This document shows, one piece after another, positions 24,786-33,776 of a stretch of DNA of 64,000 nucleotides. The translations under genes were made by a program, and so were the position numbers. Numbering within the stretch: position 1 is the stretch's first letter; every line of letters begins with the position of its first letter. Origin of the DNA: JAFGXT01 sp963677165 (GTDB lineage Bacteria > Verrucomicrobiota > Lentisphaeria > Victivallales > SZUA-371); contig CAXXSX010000001.1 in assembly GCA_963677165.2 (NCBI GenBank), forward strand, positions 62,001 through 126,000. The letters run 5' to 3'. The notes below the pieces were generated by a model. It was not told the DNA's origin. It saw only the letters and a program-made list of their open reading frames with translations, and did not search any database.

Positions 24786-26855
24786 GTGAGAAAAGTTTTT
24801 TATACCATAATTTGTTGCCTTTTTTCTTTTATACTATTGGGGCGCGAGACACAGGCTGTCTGGCCGTCAACTCCTGAACAATCTTTCGGATGGAAATTAC
24901 CTCGTGGCGCTGGTTGGTCAACGGATAAAAAGGGAGACATAATTCTTCACATTGCAAATAGCGATTCCAATGGAGCCGCATTTGCCGTTCGTGGCCTAAA
25001 CTTAGGGCCATATGCCGGAAAGCATATCAAATTGTCGGCAGATGTAAAGGCTGTTGATGTATCTAAGCCTTCGGCCTCATTTCTGGGAATTAAATTCATG
25101 CTTCCGTATGAAGAAAACGGTAAGAAGAAGTATCCTGCGGCAATGGATGGAAAATATGGAAACTTTGACTATAAGGCATTTTCGATGACTATCAAAGTTC
25201 CTTCTCGAATGGAGAAGCCAGCCCAACTGATTTTAGGATTGCAGAATTCTACAGGTGATGTCTATTTTCGTAATTTGAAGATTCAGGTAATCAAACAGGA
25301 GAGTTTTGTATGGCCCCGGAAAAAGACTGACCTGAAAAAATGGAGACTTCCAGCACAATTTGACTGGACGTTTGATCCGGAAGGACGTTGTGTGCTGCAT
25401 GTTGTTAATCGTGAACAGGGAAAAGGCGGACTTGCGGCTCTGCCGCTTGATTTGAAGAAGTATGCGGGGAAGCTGGTTGAAATTTCTACTGAAATTAAAG
25501 CGGTTGATGTGTCCAAGCCAAAAGTCGGATACCTTGGAGTTAAGTTCATGCTTCCGCATAAAGTGAATGGAGTAACGAATTGGCCGAGCGCAACGGATGG
25601 GCTTTACGGTAGTTTTGATTTCAAACGTTTTCAGCTTACTGTTGCCCTTCCTTCAAATATCCAGAACGCGACTGTTAATTTCGGCCTACAGGACTCCACC
25701 GGCAATGTTTATTTTCGCGATTTCAAAATACGTGTTGTTCCTCAGGAAGTATTTCGTCCGGTCCCTTTCAAACTTCCAGGTAATTATCGTTGTGAATATT
25801 CCGAGTCGGTACGAAATGCGCCGGTCTCACGAGGAGTGATGACTCCGGATCCCCGCGTCATGACTCGAAAGGATATCCATGATCTTGCTGAGTGGGGAGC
25901 TGATCTTGTTCGCTGGCAATTTATTTGTCACCGGGCTGGATTTCCTGATGAATACCGAAAAGCTCTGGATGCTTCAATTGATAAGTTGATCTCTTTTGCC
26001 CCGGATTTTAAAAATGCCGGAATCAAAGTTGTCTTTGATATGCATTCTCCCCCGGGAGGGCGATATAAGCAACCTGCTGTTTTGGGAACGGCGGGGGCGC
26101 TTGCCGAACTTGATGGTTCTGCCTGCCTTCGGCTGTTTATGGAAGATTTTTATTTCGATCTATATGTGAGAGCTTGGCGACATATTGCAGAACGGCTCAA
26201 GAATATTGATGTGATTTGGGGATATGATTTGTTGAACGAGCCTACTTCCGGAGGCCAAAAAGTCAGATATAACTATTTGAAGGCTCAATACGAGGCGGCA
26301 AAGGCGATCCGTAAGGTTGAACCGGAAATTCCAATTATCATAGAGTCAGACGAATGGGCTGATATTAATACGTTTGCATATTTTAAGCCGCTTCCTTTGG
26401 AAAATATTTTCTATGAATTTCATTTTTATGCTCCGGGAGTTTATACTCACCAGGGGGTGGGTAAAGCTAGCCTTGATAAGTTCAAGGCGGGACATGTCTT
26501 AAAATATCCCTCAAAAATGGGTGGTGATACTATGATTGATCATGCCGCGTTGTGGAAGATGTTGTTGCCCGTAAGACAATTTCAAAAGAAATACCGGGCA
26601 AAACTGTTCTGCGGTGAATTCTCCGCTATCCGCTGGGCTCCGGGGGCAGCGCAATATATCGACGATGTGGCCTCCTGCCTGGAAAAGTTAAACTGTTCAT
26701 GGACCTATCATGCATATCGCGAATGGCAGGGATGGAGTGTTGAACACGATAAAAACATTAATAATACACGACCTGTTAAATATGATACGGAAAGAAAAAA
26801 AGTTTTATTGAAATATTTCAGAAAGAATAAAACCCGATTTCGTGAAAAATTATGA
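24786..26855 (+). CDS. Secreted glycoside hydrolase family 5-like enzyme with duplicated N-terminal module
   Basis: 689 residues. A signal peptide (about 1-24) precedes two homologous beta-rich modules of about 145 residues each. Both contain AVDVSKP, LGxKFMLP, a GNFDYK/GSFDFK block and a DVYFRNLKI/NVYFRDFKI end. A GH5-like TIM barrel spans about 325-680. It has the acid/base Glu485 in DLLNEP and the nucleophile Glu611 in LFCGEF, with the conserved FHFYAPG before it. It should cleave a beta-glucan or beta-mannan; the modules are probably carbohydrate-binding. GTG start. The gene follows a prepilin gene under the GntR/LacI regulator. Confidence 0.88.
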   Translation: MRKVFYTIICCLFSFILLGRETQAVWPSTPEQSFGWKLPRGAGWSTDKKGDIILHIANSDSNGAAFAVRGLNLGPYAGKHIKLSADVKAVDVSKPSASFLGIKFMLPYEENGKKKYPAAMDGKYGNFDYKAFSMTIKVPSRMEKPAQLILGLQNSTGDVYFRNLKIQVIKQESFVWPRKKTDLKKWRLPAQFDWTFDPEGRCVLHVVNREQGKGGLAALPLDLKKYAGKLVEISTEIKAVDVSKPKVGYLGVKFMLPHKVNGVTNWPSATDGLYGSFDFKRFQLTVALPSNIQNATVNFGLQDSTGNVYFRDFKIRVVPQEVFRPVPFKLPGNYRCEYSESVRNAPVSRGVMTPDPRVMTRKDIHDLAEWGADLVRWQFICHRAGFPDEYRKALDASIDKLISFAPDFKNAGIKVVFDMHSPPGGRYKQPAVLGTAGALAELDGSACLRLFMEDFYFDLYVRAWRHIAERLKNIDVIWGYDLLNEPTSGGQKVRYNYLKAQYEAAKAIRKVEPEIPIIIESDEWADINTFAYFKPLPLENIFYEFHFYAPGVYTHQGVGKASLDKFKAGHVLKYPSKMGGDTMIDHAALWKMLLPVRQFQKKYRAKLFCGEFSAIRWAPGAAQYIDDVASCLEKLNCSWTYHAYREWQGWSVEHDKNINNTRPVKYDTERKKVLLKYFRKNKTRFREKL

Positions 26856-27164
26856 GATAGTTGCGATTGTTTTTGATTTTAAGGTACCCATTGTAGATGT
26901 TGAGAAAATTACAAGTGATTTGAGTTTATGGAATAAGCAAATATTTATCGGTGATTTAAAAAACAGATAAGTTCACTGCAAGCCTGAATCTACAAGGACT
27001 TTAGTGTCTTTATTTTACACTTCTATCACAAAAGCGTTTTTTATTTTTCCCGGCGACGGCGAAGCCAGGAGCCACCGTCCGCAGGACGGAGGTAGATGCG
27101 AAGCATCTCGCAGGGTTAAGGGACTTGTCCCTTATTAGATTCAGGCTTTCCTTTAGTGCAAAAG
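26856..27164. other. Intergenic stretch between convergent genes
   Basis: 309 bases without a gene. The right two-thirds is occupied by the inverted-repeat, three-hairpin segment listed separately; the left part shows nothing I can name. Confidence 0.5.
26980..27148. repeat. Inverted-repeat segment with three internal hairpins
   Basis: Perfect 13-bp inverted repeats AAGCCTGAATCTA (26980-26992) and TAGATTCAGGCTT (27136-27148) enclose three hairpins. These are CCGTCC/GGACGG (27075-27089), AGATGC/GCATCT (27094-27108) and AAGGGAC/GTCCCTT (27118-27133). The build resembles the MITE-like element at 2014-2154, but the sequence is different. It lies between two convergent genes and could also serve as a bidirectional terminator. 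Confidence 0.6.
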
Positions 27165-29432
27165 TTACTTCGCGTCGGCCATGCCTTTTTTCAGGATCGG
27201 GCCAAGGACAATCCGCAGGCCGGTGTGGGAATCTGCATATTGTTCGGAGTCGATTTCATGTCGGGCGCTGCTACGCTGGCGGGCAGGGGTGTCTTTCCAG
27301 GAGCCGCCCCTGAGGATATATTGTTTTTTCTCTTTGTCCGGATAAGAACAATATGTCCATTCCGAGACATTCCCGTGCATATCATATAGTCCCCAGCGGT
27401 TCGGTAATTTTTTTCCGACTTCGTGGGTTTCATTATAACTGTTTCCGGCATACCAGGCGTAATCTTTGAGCATGCTGGCAATATTGCCAAAATTATAATC
27501 AGATGTTGTATCCGCGCGACAGCAGTATTCCCATTCTTTCTCTGTCGGTATGCGGTAGACATATCCTTTCGGCAGACGTTTGGCTTTGCTTTCTCTTTCG
27601 TTCAACCGTTTGAAGAATTCCACTGCATTTTTCCAACTGACTTTTTCCACCGGACGATTGATTTCGCCGGTATTATATATACTTGGATTTTCCAACATGA
27701 TTTTTTCGTAGACTTCCTGCGTGACCTCTTGTTTGGCGATCCAGAAGCCGTATGGGATTTTGGCTTTTTTTCTGGTTTGTTCGTGGATTCCGCGATTGAT
27801 CACATTTTTTGATGTTCCCATGACGAAAGAACCTCTGTCAATCGGCAGAATTTCAACATTCAAATCAGGAAGGGTAAACGGAAATCCCGATTCCGGTTTT
27901 TTCAGATTCTTCTTATATACATACTGTTTGGCGGTAAGGGCCATACTTTTGTTTAGAGCCAAAAATACCTGAAACTTCCCGGCGCTCAGGTGAAGTTTTT
28001 CTTGAAGTGGTTTGTAGCCGGTCATATTAGCCACAAGCATATACTCTCCCGGAGGTAGAACCAATTTCATTGGTTTGCCGGGAAACGATGATATGCGTTT
28101 GACTGTTATATGATCTTTGGTTATTTCCACAAAAGCTCCTTTCGGTTCAATCTTAAAGTCGAAGACGGAATACTTTTTGGAGATATCTACGCCGGAGTCT
28201 TTGATGGCCCGGTTCAGCAACTCTGTCTGTTCAAGCAGGTTGCTCGGATAATATATCCATTTGACCGCAAAAAAGATTATCGTAGCGATAAGGGCCAGAC
28301 TACAGGTATAAATCAATGAGGACAAGTAATGCCATCTGTGAGATTTACGCTGGATTACGTCGTGTTGCAATTTGTTGATCGTTTGATAACGCTTTGAAGG
28401 ATTGGGGTCTATACATTTTTTTATGATCTCATCCCAGACGCTGTTGCAACCGCATTTTGATGGCGGAATATATTTTCTAAGAGAAATTTTTTTCCCAGTT
28501 AACATGAAATATAAAATTAGACCCAGTGAATATATATTACTTAATTCATCAGGTGTCTGACCGCTTTTCTGTTCAGGACTCATAAACTCATAAGTTTCAA
28601 GCAGTGATGTAAGTCGTTTGTCACGGATATGGTCAGCGCGGGTTTTCTTGCCGTCAAGTCTGGTGCGCTGGCGTAATTTATTCAGAACGTTTTGACGGTG
28701 AACCGTATCTTCCACACCGATAACAGCATATTCCTGCATGTCGATTTTCGACGTACTTGCCAGTGTTTTTTCATCAAGATAGACTCCAGGTAACATTCTT
28801 AAAGGAACCCCATGCTCTCGCAGAGAATCACGACTCATGTCGGTGTCTTCTAAAAGCTCAGAAAAATGTGTTTCGGGAACCATACATATTTTATTGAAAT
28901 CAGACAGTCTTACCAGAGCATTGTCAAATAAGATGTTAGATGGCTTTAAATCATAATGCGGAGTCGCACTTTTTTCGGCGTGAATGGCATAATGCAAGCC
29001 GCCGCAGATCTGCAGAAAAATATTTTTTGCCTGAAATTCATGAACTTTTCCCTGACGGCTCAGTCTTTCAAAAAGAGTGCGTGATTTTCCGCCCAGAGCC
29101 GCCACATAGGAACTGACTAGAAAATAATCCTCATCATTTCGTCCGACCTTATGTACCCCGACAATATTCGGATGTATAAAATCACTGATCTTAGTTTTGG
29201 CTTCATCAAAAAAGTCCTCGAAATCAGGGTGGGAAGTAAAATCTTTCAGCAGTAATTTCAACACATAACGTTTGCCGGTTACTTTATTTTTTACCAGATA
29301 TGCATCGTCAATGGCAGATTGTCCGATGACTTTCAGTACTTCGTATACTTCGCCGATGACTGATCCTTTAGACAGAAGTGATGACTCAGGTGATGTTTGT
29401 TCCTGTTCGATTTTATCTTCTTCCATAGCCAT
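27165..29432 (-). CDS. Ser/Thr protein kinase fused to PEGA-like and formylglycine-generating-enzyme-like domains
   Basis: 755 residues from the chosen start. A Hanks-type kinase domain (about 25-350) has Lys58 in YVLK, HYDLKPSN (Asp161) and, in place of DFG, DFN (178-180). The stretch from there to SPEQ (285) is about 105 residues instead of about 25. A TM helix (about 371-392) leads to a PEGA-like segment (about 425-490; LPPGEYMLVANMTGYKP) and an FGE-sulfatase/SUMF1 domain (about 525-745; RGSFVMGTS, EVTQEVYEKIM, YRIPTEKEWEYCC, GLYDMHGNVSEW, LRGGSW, HTGLRIVL). The kinase should be cytoplasmic and the FGE part periplasmic. An ATG 15 codons upstream lacks a ribosome site; AGGA precedes the one chosen. 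Activity is uncertain because of DFN. Confidence 0.87.
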   Translation of the reverse strand: MAMEEDKIEQEQTSPESSLLSKGSVIGEVYEVLKVIGQSAIDDAYLVKNKVTGKRYVLKLLLKDFTSHPDFEDFFDEAKTKISDFIHPNIVGVHKVGRNDEDYFLVSSYVAALGGKSRTLFERLSRQGKVHEFQAKNIFLQICGGLHYAIHAEKSATPHYDLKPSNILFDNALVRLSDFNKICMVPETHFSELLEDTDMSRDSLREHGVPLRMLPGVYLDEKTLASTSKIDMQEYAVIGVEDTVHRQNVLNKLRQRTRLDGKKTRADHIRDKRLTSLLETYEFMSPEQKSGQTPDELSNIYSLGLILYFMLTGKKISLRKYIPPSKCGCNSVWDEIIKKCIDPNPSKRYQTINKLQHDVIQRKSHRWHYLSSLIYTCSLALIATIIFFAVKWIYYPSNLLEQTELLNRAIKDSGVDISKKYSVFDFKIEPKGAFVEITKDHITVKRISSFPGKPMKLVLPPGEYMLVANMTGYKPLQEKLHLSAGKFQVFLALNKSMALTAKQYVYKKNLKKPESGFPFTLPDLNVEILPIDRGSFVMGTSKNVINRGIHEQTRKKAKIPYGFWIAKQEVTQEVYEKIMLENPSIYNTGEINRPVEKVSWKNAVEFFKRLNERESKAKRLPKGYVYRIPTEKEWEYCCRADTTSDYNFGNIASMLKDYAWYAGNSYNETHEVGKKLPNRWGLYDMHGNVSEWTYCSYPDKEKKQYILRGGSWKDTPARQRSSARHEIDSEQYADSHTGLRIVLGPILKKGMADAK

Positions 29433-29580
29433 GTTTTTTCCTGAGCTCTGTTGGATACGGTTTAATGACCGATTCATTCATCAGGAAAAGTTTGCCCTGT
29501 GCAAACCTCTCCTGTCATGTCAGTTCTCTTTTTATCGACTGTTCTTACTGAAAATTTAGCTGAATTGACTGTGAAGCAGA

Positions 29581-30501
29581 TTACACTTCCACCTGGCCAA
29601 CAATATCGGAAACTTTATTGATATTATTCTTGTCCAGATAGTCATTCAGTTCATTGATTACTTTGATCGGCGCCATTGGATCGGCAAAAATCGCGGTGCC
29701 TACAGCTACCGCATTGGCTCCTGCCAGCATGAACTCGACAGCATCAGCGCCGCTCATGATTCCTCCCATACCGATTACCGGGATTTTTACCGCGCGTGCT
29801 ACATCGTAAACCATTCGAATTGCTACCGGTTTTACAGCCGGTCCGCTCAGGCCGCCGGTTATATTGGCGATTTTGGGCTTTCTGGTGTTTATGTCAATTG
29901 CCATGCCGGTCAGTGTATTGATCAGCGATACCATATCGCTGCCTTCCGCTTCCGCTACTCTGGCAAAGTCGGCAATACAGGTTACGTTCGGGCTCAACTT
30001 GGTCATCAGCGGCAGGCTGGTTGACTTTCTTACTTCGGATATTACTTTGGCCGCAAGTTTTAAATCAGTGCCGAAGGCTACTCCGCCTTCTTTTACATTC
30101 GGGCACGAAATATTGATTTCAAGGGCGTGAATCCCTTCCTTTTCCGCCTCCAGTCTGGCGGCCACTTCGCCATATTCTTCAATGGTTTTACCCCAGATAT
30201 TTACAACTACAGTTGCGCCGGTTGTACGCAGGAACGGCATGTATTCTTTCCCATGGAGGAACTTTTCTACTCCGGGGCCTTGCAGGCCGATTGCATTGAG
30301 CATGCCGCTGGTGACTTCTGCTACGCGGGGTGTTGGATTGCCGTGGCTGGGTTCCATCCGGATGCCTTTGACTACCACAGCTCCAAGCTTATCCAGCGGA
30401 AAAAATTCCGAGTATTCAAATCCGTATCCGAAAGTACCGCTTGCGGTCATTACCGGATTTTTCAGTTTAAGTTTTCCTAGATCAACAGAAAGATCAGCCA
30501 T
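29581..30501 (-). CDS. pyrD: Dihydroorotate dehydrogenase B, catalytic subunit
   Basis: 306 residues. FMN enzyme of pyrimidine synthesis (class 1B, NAD-linked through PyrK). Segments include LKNPVMTASGTFGYG, LEINISCPNVKEGG with the catalytic Cys, LMTKLSPNVT, NTLTGMAIDINTRKP and VIGMGGIMSGADAVEFMLAGANAVAVGTA. It follows pyrK by two bases on the minus strand. Confidence 0.96.
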   Translation of the reverse strand: MADLSVDLGKLKLKNPVMTASGTFGYGFEYSEFFPLDKLGAVVVKGIRMEPSHGNPTPRVAEVTSGMLNAIGLQGPGVEKFLHGKEYMPFLRTTGATVVVNIWGKTIEEYGEVAARLEAEKEGIHALEINISCPNVKEGGVAFGTDLKLAAKVISEVRKSTSLPLMTKLSPNVTCIADFARVAEAEGSDMVSLINTLTGMAIDINTRKPKIANITGGLSGPAVKPVAIRMVYDVARAVKIPVIGMGGIMSGADAVEFMLAGANAVAVGTAIFADPMAPIKVINELNDYLDKNNINKVSDIVGQVEV

Positions 30502-30503
30502 GA

Positions 30504-31295
30504 TTATTCCTCCTCTCCGCCATAATAGACTTCACTGGCCTTGAATACGGGACCTTCTTTACAGGTTCTGGCATAGCGCCAGCCGGTTTCTCCATCCTTA
30601 ACTTTTACCACACACGCAAAGCAGGCGCCCACTCCGCAGCACATCAGGTGATCAAGGCTCAATTCTCCGTCCAATCCCATTCCAGTCAGCATTTCTCCCA
30701 GTGCCATCAACATGCCGTGTGGTCCACAGCCGTAAAAACGCAGTGTTTTGCCCGGGTTTTCTCTGATTACCGGTTCGATTAGCTCGGTTACCAGTCCCTG
30801 ATGTCCGGAAGTGCCATCTTGAGTTGAGGTTCTGACTTCAAATCCGAGTTTTTCGAATTCATCGGTTAGGATTAAGTCATTTTTTGATCTTGCCCCCAGC
30901 AGCAGTACGCCTTTGGTTGCGCATTCACGGGCAAGGATGCAGGTTGCCGCCGAACCGTAACCGCCGGCCACAATTACAGGATATTCATCGTCCGCACAAG
31001 GAGAAAACGGATTCCCAAGTGGTCCCAGCAGGTCGCAAACTTCTCCTGGTTTCAGGACTGCGAGTACCTGGGTACCGGTGCCCACTACTTTATAGACAAC
31101 AGTCAGGGTTCCGTCTTCTGTTACATTACAAATACTAAAGGGACGACGCAGTATTCGGTCTTTCAGTCCGGCAATTTGTACGTGAACAAACTGTCCTGGC
31201 TTTGTTTTGCTGCAGATTTCCGGAGCGTAAAACTCAACTTTCCGGTAGTCATCCTGCAGGATACTGTTACTTAAAATTTCTCCGATTTGAGGCAT
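30504..31295 (-). CDS. pyrK: Dihydroorotate dehydrogenase B, electron transfer subunit
   Basis: 263 residues. It carries electrons from PyrD to NAD+. The FAD-binding RRPFSICN motif, the GPLGNPF turn and the NAD-binding YPVIVAGGYGSA region are followed by the 2Fe-2S cysteines in CCGVGACFAC and TCKEGPVF. It is first in the pyrK-pyrD operon, divergent from the inositol monophosphatase-like gene. Confidence 0.95.
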   Translation of the reverse strand: MPQIGEILSNSILQDDYRKVEFYAPEICSKTKPGQFVHVQIAGLKDRILRRPFSICNVTEDGTLTVVYKVVGTGTQVLAVLKPGEVCDLLGPLGNPFSPCADDEYPVIVAGGYGSAATCILARECATKGVLLLGARSKNDLILTDEFEKLGFEVRTSTQDGTSGHQGLVTELIEPVIRENPGKTLRFYGCGPHGMLMALGEMLTGMGLDGELSLDHLMCCGVGACFACVVKVKDGETGWRYARTCKEGPVFKASEVYYGGEEE

Positions 31296-31479
31296 AGTTC
31301 TTTCTTCTCGGGTTGCTTATAATAACTTAATTACTTATAACTTAAAACTTGAGTTATTTTAACTCCGTTTTTAGTAATACACAAATCAACGTTGTGATTT
31401 TAATGAAATATGATGATGAAATTGCAGCTTAGGGAATTATAATATATAGTTGGAATGTGAATGCAAGGAGTGATTTGTT

Positions 31480-32241
31480 ATGGACTATATTAAGTCTTTG
31501 GCACATGAAGCGGGAAAATTGAGCTTGGAGGAATTTGCCCGGCTTCGGGATGTTGATATTCAATTTAAAAATGAAAAAGACCTGGTGACTTCGGCTGACA
31601 GGAAGGTGGAAGCGTATATCATCGGTCGAATAAAGAAGGAGTTTCCCGATCATGACATATATGGAGAGGAAACAGGAATGCTTGAGAATGGCAGCGATTA
31701 CCAGTGGGTTATTGATCCCATCGACGGTACGGCGTCGTTTGTGCATGAACTGCCATTTTATTCGGTCTCAATCGCTTTGCGGCATAAAGGTAAAACCATT
31801 CAGGCGGCAGTTTATGCCCCTCGGCTGGAAGAATTGTTCTATGCCGAGAAAGGGCATGGGGCATTTCTCAATGAGAAACGTCTGAAGGTATCGAAACGTG
31901 CACGTTTGGTTAATTCCATGCTTGCGACGGGATTTGCCTGTCTTCGCGAGAATTGGAAAGATAACAACTTAAAGTATTTTAACCGGATCATGCCGGAAAT
32001 ACGTGGTGTCAGGCGTCATGGTTCCGCGGCGCTTGATCTTTGCTACGTTGCTGCGGGCCGTTTTGACGGGTACTGGGAAATGAACCTGAAACCCTATGAT
32101 TATGCGGCCGGTATCCTCATGGTAAAAGAGGCTGGAGGAAAACTCTATGATTTTGAAGGCGGTTCCGACTTTTCTGGTAAGGGCATCATTGCTACCAATG
32201 GCAAGATTGATGCTGAATTAAAGCCATATTTTGCCGAGTGA
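31480..32241 (+). CDS. Inositol monophosphatase family protein
   Basis: 253 residues. Mg-dependent, Li-sensitive phosphatase fold with KDLVTSADRKVE, GEETG, the metal-binding IDPIDGTASFVHELPFYSVSIAL, RHGSAALDLCYVAAGRFDGYWE and PYDYAAGILMVKEAGG. The substrate may be inositol phosphate, fructose bisphosphate or 3'-phosphoadenosine phosphate; the sequence does not decide. CAAGGAG precedes the ATG. Confidence 0.93.
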   Translation: MDYIKSLAHEAGKLSLEEFARLRDVDIQFKNEKDLVTSADRKVEAYIIGRIKKEFPDHDIYGEETGMLENGSDYQWVIDPIDGTASFVHELPFYSVSIALRHKGKTIQAAVYAPRLEELFYAEKGHGAFLNEKRLKVSKRARLVNSMLATGFACLRENWKDNNLKYFNRIMPEIRGVRRHGSAALDLCYVAAGRFDGYWEMNLKPYDYAAGILMVKEAGGKLYDFEGGSDFSGKGIIATNGKIDAELKPYFAE

Positions 32242-32388
32242 TGATCTTTTGAGTTAATTCTTTGTTGTAAGTGATAATCGCAATTGTTAAAAAAAATGAG
32301 TGTTTCTGCTATTTACCTTGTGCGTCTGCCATGATATATAATAAAACCTGAATTAGTTGTGAAAAATTAGATCTTCCAGGGGGATATT

Positions 32389-33741
32389 ATGGAGGCAATC
32401 GCTCGAAAATCACCGGATTATTTATCCGGTTCGGTAATATATCAAATGTTCCTGCGGTCATTTACTTCAGCTGGAACCATTAAGGCTGGGACTGACATGC
32501 TGCCGTTTCTTGCTGATCTGGGGATTGATATTATTTATTTGTGTCCTGTTACTCTGCAGGATGATGATATGCGTACCGAATTCTGGAGTGCCCGCCAGAA
32601 AGAATGCGATTTTGGAAATCCCTGCAATCCTTATCGGGTGAAAGATTATTTTGCGGTTGATCCTGAATACGGTACGGAGGCGGACCTTAAAAAGTTTGTT
32701 GAGTGTGCTCATGAATTGGGAATGCGGGTGTTGTTTGACTTAGTGTATTATCATTGCGGGCCTTCTGCTCCGCTTATTGGCGAACACCCGGATTGGGTGA
32801 GGCGTGATGACGCTGGAAATGTTCTTGGCGAATGGAACTTTCCTGAGCTTAATTTTGATTCGGATGAGCTGTGCGAATATCTCTGGTCTAATATGGAATA
32901 TTTTGTAACAGAGCTTGATGTTGACGGTTATCGTTGTGATGTGGGGGACCGGGTGAGATTGTCTTTCTGGGAAGAGGGACGCAGACGTATTGAGACGCTC
33001 AAGCCGGACTGCATTATGCTTTGTGAAGGTTTTACGAATCCCGATGATCAGCTTTTTGCTTTTGATGTAAACTATTGTAAAAGGTGGGAGCATGGTGTCA
33101 TTGATCTTTTTAAAGGCGATAATACCGCGGAGCATTTGATCTATGACTGCTGGAAGGTTTCGCGGGATTTTCATCCGGAAGGAGCCCGGCTGTTGCGTGG
33201 AATTGATAATCACGATACTGCTAATGACTGCTTTGAGAATCGTCATGAACTTACTTTTGGTGCCGATGGCGTAGAGGCAGCGCTGTTCTTGAACTTAATG
33301 ATGGATGGTATTCCGTTTTTGTATAACGGTACTGAAATAGCTGATACTGCGAGACATAGTATTTACGCGAACCGGTTTTATGGACACAATTTGCATATTG
33401 ACTGGTCCCGGGCTCTGACGAAAGCTGGAAAAGCACGAAGAGAATTCCGGAAGAAAGTTATTGCTTTGCGCCATTCCTGTAAGGCTTTGTCGGAAGGTTC
33501 AGTTGAGTGGATCAAGCATGATCAGCCGGAAGATTTACTGATTTTATCCAAGACATGTGATGATCAGCGGTTGCTGGTTCTGGTGAATTCCTCCCGGGAG
33601 CCTTTATTAGCATCGTTCAGTTTTAACTCTGATTTTGATAATTACACTTTCTTAATAAATAAAGAAGTCATGCTCCATCGTGAAGATGATAGGATTTTTG
33701 TTGATATTGCTTCCCGGGGTTATGCTCTCCTTGAATATTGA
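32389..33741 (+). CDS. Glycoside hydrolase family 13 (alpha-amylase-like) enzyme
   Basis: 450 residues with no signal peptide, so cytoplasmic. The catalytic triad is visible: nucleophile Asp184 in GYRCDV, acid/base Glu213 in MLCEGF and Asp276 in IDNHDTAN. Early motifs are YQMFLRSFT and LFDLVYYHCG. The barrel is followed by the usual C-terminal beta domain (LLILSKTCDDQRLLVLVNSSREPL). It probably trims alpha-glucosidic oligosaccharides, but linkage and mode are not readable. GGGGGATATT precedes the ATG. It is convergent with the DUF6259-type gene, sharing a bidirectional terminator. Confidence 0.9.
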   Translation: MEAIARKSPDYLSGSVIYQMFLRSFTSAGTIKAGTDMLPFLADLGIDIIYLCPVTLQDDDMRTEFWSARQKECDFGNPCNPYRVKDYFAVDPEYGTEADLKKFVECAHELGMRVLFDLVYYHCGPSAPLIGEHPDWVRRDDAGNVLGEWNFPELNFDSDELCEYLWSNMEYFVTELDVDGYRCDVGDRVRLSFWEEGRRRIETLKPDCIMLCEGFTNPDDQLFAFDVNYCKRWEHGVIDLFKGDNTAEHLIYDCWKVSRDFHPEGARLLRGIDNHDTANDCFENRHELTFGADGVEAALFLNLMMDGIPFLYNGTEIADTARHSIYANRFYGHNLHIDWSRALTKAGKARREFRKKVIALRHSCKALSEGSVEWIKHDQPEDLLILSKTCDDQRLLVLVNSSREPLLASFSFNSDFDNYTFLINKEVMLHREDDRIFVDIASRGYALLEY

Positions 33742-33776
33742 TTTTAATGCCCTGCGGATGCAGGGCATTAAATTTT
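33742..33776. terminator. Bidirectional terminator between the GH13 and DUF6259-type genes
   Basis: The stem AATGCCCTGC pairs with GCAGGGCATT across the loop GGAT. It is bordered by TTTT on the left and AAATTTT on the right, so it can work in both directions. Confidence 0.75.
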
